DNA of 64,000 nt, from positions 31,470,327 through 31,534,326 of the forward strand of contig CM023457.1 in the NCBI GenBank assembly GCA_013339765.2, given 5' to 3'. The number at the start of each line of letters is the position of its first letter. The stretch's first letter is position 1. Under the pieces are notes generated by a model, which saw only the letters and a program-made list of their open reading frames with translations, made no database searches and was not told the DNA's origin. This document shows positions 59,180 to 64,000 of this stretch, piece after piece. This stretch comes from Haemaphysalis longicornis. Lineage: Eukaryota > Arthropoda > Arachnida > Ixodida > Ixodidae. A program made the position numbers and the translations under genes.

Positions 59180-60458
59180 TAGTATGCCGCCATACAGCAT
59201 TACAGTTTCGGTGGTCTTCCATCTTCGCAGCTGTGGAAGGGTTAGACATTTTTCTAGGCCGTTACTAGCCGATTGGATGTTGTTAGCGAAGTTATCTCTG
59301 CTCCAACAGAGAATAAATCAGCAATATCTCTACATGGGCACCTCTACAACAGACCACATCCTAATAAACGTGCTACAACTATGACCTTCTTCACTGGAAG
59401 CGCACAGCGTTACGTTAGTTACTCATGTTGGCTGGTTACTAATGGCGGCCGAAAATCCGGCGTCAGCAGCACACAAAAGCGTCGTCCGATGGTAGACAAA
59501 ATGGCCGACTGCTGAAAGGATAAAAAGGTCAATGAATGCGTGGAATGACCCGACATTTCTCACGGAAGCTCCATAGATAAGGAACCTAGTTGAGTTGAGG
59601 AGACAATTTGGTAAACTTTGCACTGCGCAGGATTTGAACCGGTTTGCCAGGGAAGGCGAAACAAGCATGGTACCACCTTTTTTTCCCACTTTGTTGGAGC
59701 ATGGTATCTCTAGTTCACCACAGCTCGGTGGTTACAGCCGACATGCGGTGAACCTAGGGACACGGTTCTGGTTTTGGATTTCGAAACGTATGTTAGATTC
59801 ACTCGGGAGAAATGTATAAACGTATGTTACATGTTACACGGGAGAAATTTGACCACAGTAATTGCACATAAAGCAATTATATGAGTAGCACAAAACACGT
59901 TTCTGTAGCGTATATTTAGGCCTAACTATAGCGAATCGTCAATTATGTGAGTTATAGAGAGCGAAAGAAGAAGTAAATGTCGCAAAGGAAAAGTGACGAC
60001 GACGATGATGAGAGAACATTTTATACTTCTTAATTTTTACTTCTCTCTATAATCTCTAAACTTCGATTTCCCCAGTCATCCACTGTTTATCTATCCTAAT
60101 ATTTAAATGTTTTTCTTTTACCCCCAAAAGTACATGGTTTCTCTCGGTAAAGCACCCATTTCCTGGCCAATTCCCCTGAGTGGGTGTGAGCCATCTTTCT
60201 GGTACCACTACCACCACCACCACCACATGTGTACCACTGAAAACGTGCCACTGCACTGATCGTGTCATGAAGTTCATAAGCTCTACCGTCCATTGACTCC
60301 AAACCATATACAATGGCGGCCCACACGATGCCGGCATCACTGTTCCAGAATTCAACACTAATGCTTTCACCTTCCCTACAGCATAAGGAGGGCTTAGGTG
60401 CCCTAGAATCTTCAAATTTTACTTGTGTTTGCAACCAATAATATTCCCGAAGACATAT
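59180..60458. other. No gene recognised
   Basis: Open minus frames at 60,056-60,434 (two overlapping) are unassigned. 60,215-60,228 is a CCA repeat. Confidence 0.4.
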
Positions 60459-60594
60459 GGTAAACGGTGCTTATAGCGAAACCGCTTTATTCGAAGTGTT
60501 CTGTGGTCCCCACAGCAGTGCATCTCCGCTTTAAAAAAAGGATTGCTTATAGCAAAGCCAGTTTTTAAAATGTTATAACGACGGTTTACTGTAT
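60459..60594. mobile_element. Small MITE, Tigger-like termini
   Basis: Left GTAAACGGTGCTTATAGCGA and right, inverted, CAGTAAACCGTCGTTATAAC about 135 bp apart, with TA outside the right end. Imperfect. Confidence 0.5.
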
Positions 60595-60665
60595 GTAAAA
60601 AACGTATCCGCCTCTCATTTTCGCTTGTTCGTGCTATTTTAAGGGCAGTATGCATCCGTACCCAC

Positions 60666-60725
60666 CTTCGTCTCGGTGAAGTTGACAATGAAAGAAAGCG
60701 CACCGTCCAGAGAGTCGGGGAAATT
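60666..60725 (-). CDS. MAN2B1: Alpha-mannosidase exon candidate (upstream of the YSTPACY exon)
   Basis: A 60-base open segment, exactly 20 codons, read as NFPDSLDGALSFIVNFTETK. It is preceded on the minus strand by a pyrimidine-rich tract ending AACAG and followed by GTGGGT. Both ends are phase 0, which fits the phase-0 start of the next exon at 57,795. Joined to that exon it resembles the family stretch in which a short helix (FLNxVxxQ type) leads into the YYRTNH/MGSDF segment. It contains an NFT glycosylation sequon. The exon is short, so chance cannot be excluded; the intron to the next exon would be 2.9 kb and contains a Tigger remnant. Confidence 0.5.
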
Positions 60726-61349
60726 CTGTTGAACAAGAGGAAAGTCACAACGAGTTAGCTTTTAAGTGTGACAAAAAGTACAAACAGAAAATGTGAGAAC
60801 AATAACATTGCTGAGCACTAACTTCAGGGACTTGCTCACGTAGACCAAATGAAAGTAATATTCTCTGATGAATCCCGGCTAGTCTCAGTATCGTTTGTGT
60901 TTGTATTATAGTACAGTCACTGAACAACACCACTGTTATGTGCTTTAGGTGGGGGCACCAATAGCAGAAGGACTAGCGGATCCAATACGATATCGCCCAG
61001 TGATGTACACCCGGCGGCAAAATAGGCCGGGGCATGCGAACGCGTGGCAAAATGCATCGCCGCGCCATCTGGCATTGCACTTGTGCTGTCGAGACATCAA
61101 TGTGCGTGTGCGCGTCCAACCACGCTCGTTATTCTGTCTTTTTCTTCATTTCAAGCCGCAAGGCTATCAGATTCAGCGTTTGGCAATAGGGGCCACTGTC
61201 TTTGCTAACATGCCTCTCGCACACGCTTCGGAGCTTCGGAGGCGAAAGGTGAGGGGGAAGTGGGCACTGCTTGCTCTGCCTCAATACGACAGATAAGATA
61301 TCTGGTCCATCTCGGTGGCGAACTTGTACCACAGATAATCCATTGCGTC
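60726..61349. other. No confident gene
   Basis: A minus segment near 61,291-61,345 reads MDYLWYKFATEMDQISYLSY then stop; it looks exon-like but I cannot place it. Confidence 0.35.
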
Positions 61350-62130
61350 TTTATATTTTAATATTAAAGTGTTTTATTGCGGGAGACACGAAGCTTTCGC
61401 TGACGTCATATCCATCTCGGAAGTGACGCCAGCACAACGAAGCAAGCGGCCTGTAAATGATGCACCCCTGCACACAGGGTCTTCTTGCGGAGAAGCAACC
61501 TTTAGTACTAAAGGTTGCTACAAGGTTGCTACATCCAAATTTACATGAAGGGAATATTGGGCTTCCAGAAGCCCTAGGATTTAAGGGTATCACAGAGGAA
61601 GTTAGCTTCAAGACTGTCGAGGGGACGAAAAGAAGATTAGAATGCTGGTGGACGAAAAGCAGAGAGGGGAATATTGCCTAGGACAGTCACCACCTGTAAC
61701 CGAAAAAAAAAGTATTTTGTGCCTAATAAGCTTTTTGTGCCTGCCCGAAGAAGCGCTAGTAGTAAACCAATAGTGTAAAAGATGGGTATATTAGTCCTTT
61801 TTGGTAAGATGACATGTCATAACCCCGCTACAAAGGGGAAACCAATAGCAATCATCATCATCATTTTACGTATTACTTCGGGTTGTTAGTTTTCGTGTTT
61901 TATATTTTAACACGAAAGTGTTTTATGCTGGGATACACCAAGATTTTACTGACGTCATATCCATCATAGAAATGGCGCCAGTACACCTTTGCCGAAGTGA
62001 CCCGCCAGCAGGACGTCGCTCGCCAAGCACACCCACAACGCAGCCGCTGACCCGCAAATCATGCTCAGCTGCAGATTTCGCTGCACATTTCACTTTAGTG
62101 TTTTACCATTTTTTATGACAGAGAAATCAA
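61350..62130 (-). repeat. Dispersed repeat E, long copy
   Basis: Both ends of the 13-kb unit are present in reverse: 61,893-62,130 (GTGTATCCCAGCATAAAAC and the GACGTCA block) and 61,350-61,510. About 380 bases of extra or more complete core lie between. The terminal blocks are in direct orientation, so it resembles a small LTR- or TRIM-like unit. Confidence 0.7.
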
Positions 62131-62142
62131 CCACAAAGTGTA

Positions 62143-62240
62143 CTGTTGGGCGAGTTGGTAGTTCATTGTAAAAGACGCTACAGCGCGAAATAAAACACGG
62201 ACACAGAAAGTGATGGGGCGAGCGCTGACGTCCAACTAAA
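62143..62240 (+). repeat. Short repeat with GGGCGAGTTGGTAGTTCAT
   Basis: Same kind of sequence as the insertion in the BEL RT at 33.2 kb, here on the plus strand, ending GAGCGCTGACGTCCAACT. Confidence 0.6.
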
Positions 62241-62299
62241 TTTAATACGATTAACCTTGCAGCTTTTATACACATTCTTTATGTTAACATAACTACAGA

Positions 62300-62870
62300 A
62301 AATTCTAATCTCTAGTATTTGCTGCAGTTGCGAGATTGATGGCAGAGCTGCCTGCAAAGATCACACTGGTATCATCTGCATACATGATATATTTCGCTAC
62401 TTTGTGAATATTTACTACTTCATTAATGAAATGAGAAAAGGTCCAAAAAATACTTCACTAGGGAACACACGACGTAACTGGCTTTACCAGCGAAGATTCT
62501 TTTCTGATATCTACAAACTGGGGCCGATGTTGCAAATAAGGATAAATTAAAGCATGAGCTACGCCTTTAAAATCATAATGGTTGAGCTTTTCCAGGACAA
62601 TTTTATGATTGATGAGATCAAAGACCTTTGAGAAATCCCGAAACAATCCCAGTACATTTTTTTCAACTTGGGAGTTACGTAATATAAATTCTTTTTGAGC
62701 AAGAAGAACCAATCTAGTCGATTTCTGCTTGCGGAAACCTATCTGAGTGCTTATTATCTTATGACGGTCGATTAATGATGATAGACGTTTTAGTTTAATT
62801 TTTTCCAAGCATTTCGAGAAATTTTCCAAGCCATCCCCTACACTACAACGGCAGGCGCTTGGGCCGATGC
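62300..62870 (-). mobile_element. CR1/Jockey-type LINE RT fragment
   Basis: The minus strand reads QIGFRKQKSTRLVLLAQ, FRDFSKVFDLINHKIVLEKL and then, after a frame break near 62,460, a YADDTSVIF polymerase core at about 62,385. The central RT motifs are in the right order. It is truncated at both ends and without a tail. Confidence 0.88.
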
Positions 62871-62901
62871 TAGCCTAGTATTTAATATTCTAATGTCGCC
62901 G

Positions 62902-62960
62902 GACGGCACTCTAGCCATGCCGGCCGTGATCAGCTAGAGTGCCGTCGTACGGCACTCTAG
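62902..62960. repeat. Hairpin plus third copy of GGCACTCTAG
   Basis: GACGGCACTCTAGC (62,902-62,915) and GCTAGAGTGCCGTC (62,933-62,946) form a perfect 14-bp stem; a third unit, ACGGCACTCTAG, follows directly. Confidence 0.85.
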
Positions 62961-64000
62961 ACACTGCGAATAAGAAATGACAAGAAATGAGAAATAACGA
63001 CATTAATTTGCACCGGCATTCCATTGGAGAAATTGACGGGCCTTTGAACACGATTTTCCTCGTAACTCTCACCGCTTCTACTTAAAAAAATCATTGTCAA
63101 GTACACTTAGAAGGGAAAGGGCTATAATAGTAACACGCCTTCCCGCCTGTTCGGCGGTGCGAGCAATGTGAAGTCGGTGCACAGCTTTACAAAATTCGTG
63201 TCTTTATTCGTACCTCTCTGTGACCCCAGCTAGAAATGTTTGGAACCTTAGAACTGACTTATCCCCCAACACTGAAAATTTAATTCAAGATGGATCTACG
63301 CGAATGTTTATGGTTTGCAATTCCAAGCCCTTGGGGGGAAAAAGGAGTAGCGGTGAACGCGAGGGATATAGCTAAAGCAATGACGAGCCGTAAACCATCT
63401 TCTTTATAGCTTTTGTCTTGCATGACGCAGTATAAGGCCGCTTCAAATAATTCTTTCCGCGAACCGGAACAGCATTATGACGTTTTTGAGTTGGATAACT
63501 TTGTCTGCTACTAAACAAAGTGCACGTTTCTAATACTTTTGCAGATCTTCCGAAGGTTGGTTAAGGCATCGTTTGCTTACTTGGCATCTGTGTCGAAGGA
63601 AACTGATTTCGTGCTAGACGCAGAAAGGAAGCGTTTTTATTCGTCGTTCCAACGGATGTAAGCTTGCGTACTTGATAATAAACCGAAGATGACTGGACTT
63701 TGCGACGTAGAACCTCCAGCCACCCCTCTACTTGAACACCTCAACTGATAAATCGTTTTTACTTGATTCTTCCAGCCACATTTTTTACAGCCTATTGCAA
63801 TTTTCAGTTGCAATATGTATTTCGCAATTGTATATTGCAATTGTATGCCCTATTGAAATTTTTTCACCATGTGCTACCGCAAAATTCAGTTCAAATCACA
63901 GCATGTCTCTGTGTAAACCGATCGGTTCGTGTGGCAAGTAACGAAGTCAGGCTATTTGACGTTGAGAGTTAGCATTGACGAGAAATAGCGACTCAAAAAT
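62961..64000. other. No gene recognised
   Basis: Probable further mannosidase intron if the N-terminal exons lie beyond the window; no exon seen. 63,800-63,845 has three GCAAT/TTGCA-type near repeats. Confidence 0.4.

Overview
This window looks like nuclear DNA from a hard tick or a close chelicerate relative. The inference rests on intron-rich gene structure, many tRNA-derived SINEs, non-LTR retrotransposon debris, pogo/Tigger elements with TA target sites, and abundant GA/TC microsatellites. No bacterial or organellar genes, rRNA genes, CRISPR arrays or intact tRNA genes are visible. Most open reading frames here are chance frames or transposon remains.

The main find is one host gene on the minus strand, a lysosomal alpha-mannosidase (glycoside hydrolase family 38, MAN2B1-like). 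It runs from about 60.7 kb down to a stop codon at 26,907. Twelve exons can be placed: 60,666-60,725; 57,613-57,795; 50,398-50,578; 47,248-47,440; 45,611-45,813; 42,591-42,709; 40,730-40,819; 40,151-40,223; 37,902-37,988; about 36,535-36,754; 32,200-32,334; 26,907-27,140. Most junctions have AG/GT borders and agreeing phases, and the peptides follow the family's order to the C-terminus. The N-terminal catalytic half is not found and probably lies beyond 64 kb. About 120 residues of the middle are missing between 57.6 and 50.6 kb, where 53.0-57.5 kb is a run of corrupted, homopolymer-rich sequence. Three exons carry one-base frame breaks, so the copy is either an unpolished assembly of a live gene or a decaying gene.

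The other DNA, region by region. 0-15 kb: unclassified dispersed repeats, SINE pieces, a 61-bp-arm palindrome. 15-20 kb: minus-strand LINE remains (RT part, then endonuclease and ORF1 with a zinc knuckle). 20.4-21.7 kb: a pogo/Tigger element with perfect terminal repeats and a nested MITE. 22-26.9 kb: repeats and microsatellites. 27-57 kb: introns of the mannosidase gene filled with a BEL/Pao fragment between inverted repeats (32.7-35.2 kb), a long-TIR element (35.2-36.1 kb), RTE and other LINE tails, Tigger remnants and SINEs. 58-64 kb: another Tigger remnant, a repeat family also seen at 13 kb and 56 kb, and a jockey/CR1-type RT fragment.

I did not find a convincing new multi-gene system. 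The most interesting points are the mannosidase gene's structure and damage, transposon and microsatellite sequence sitting at its splice acceptors, and several unusual inverted-repeat arrangements. All calls come from reading alone; no database search was run.
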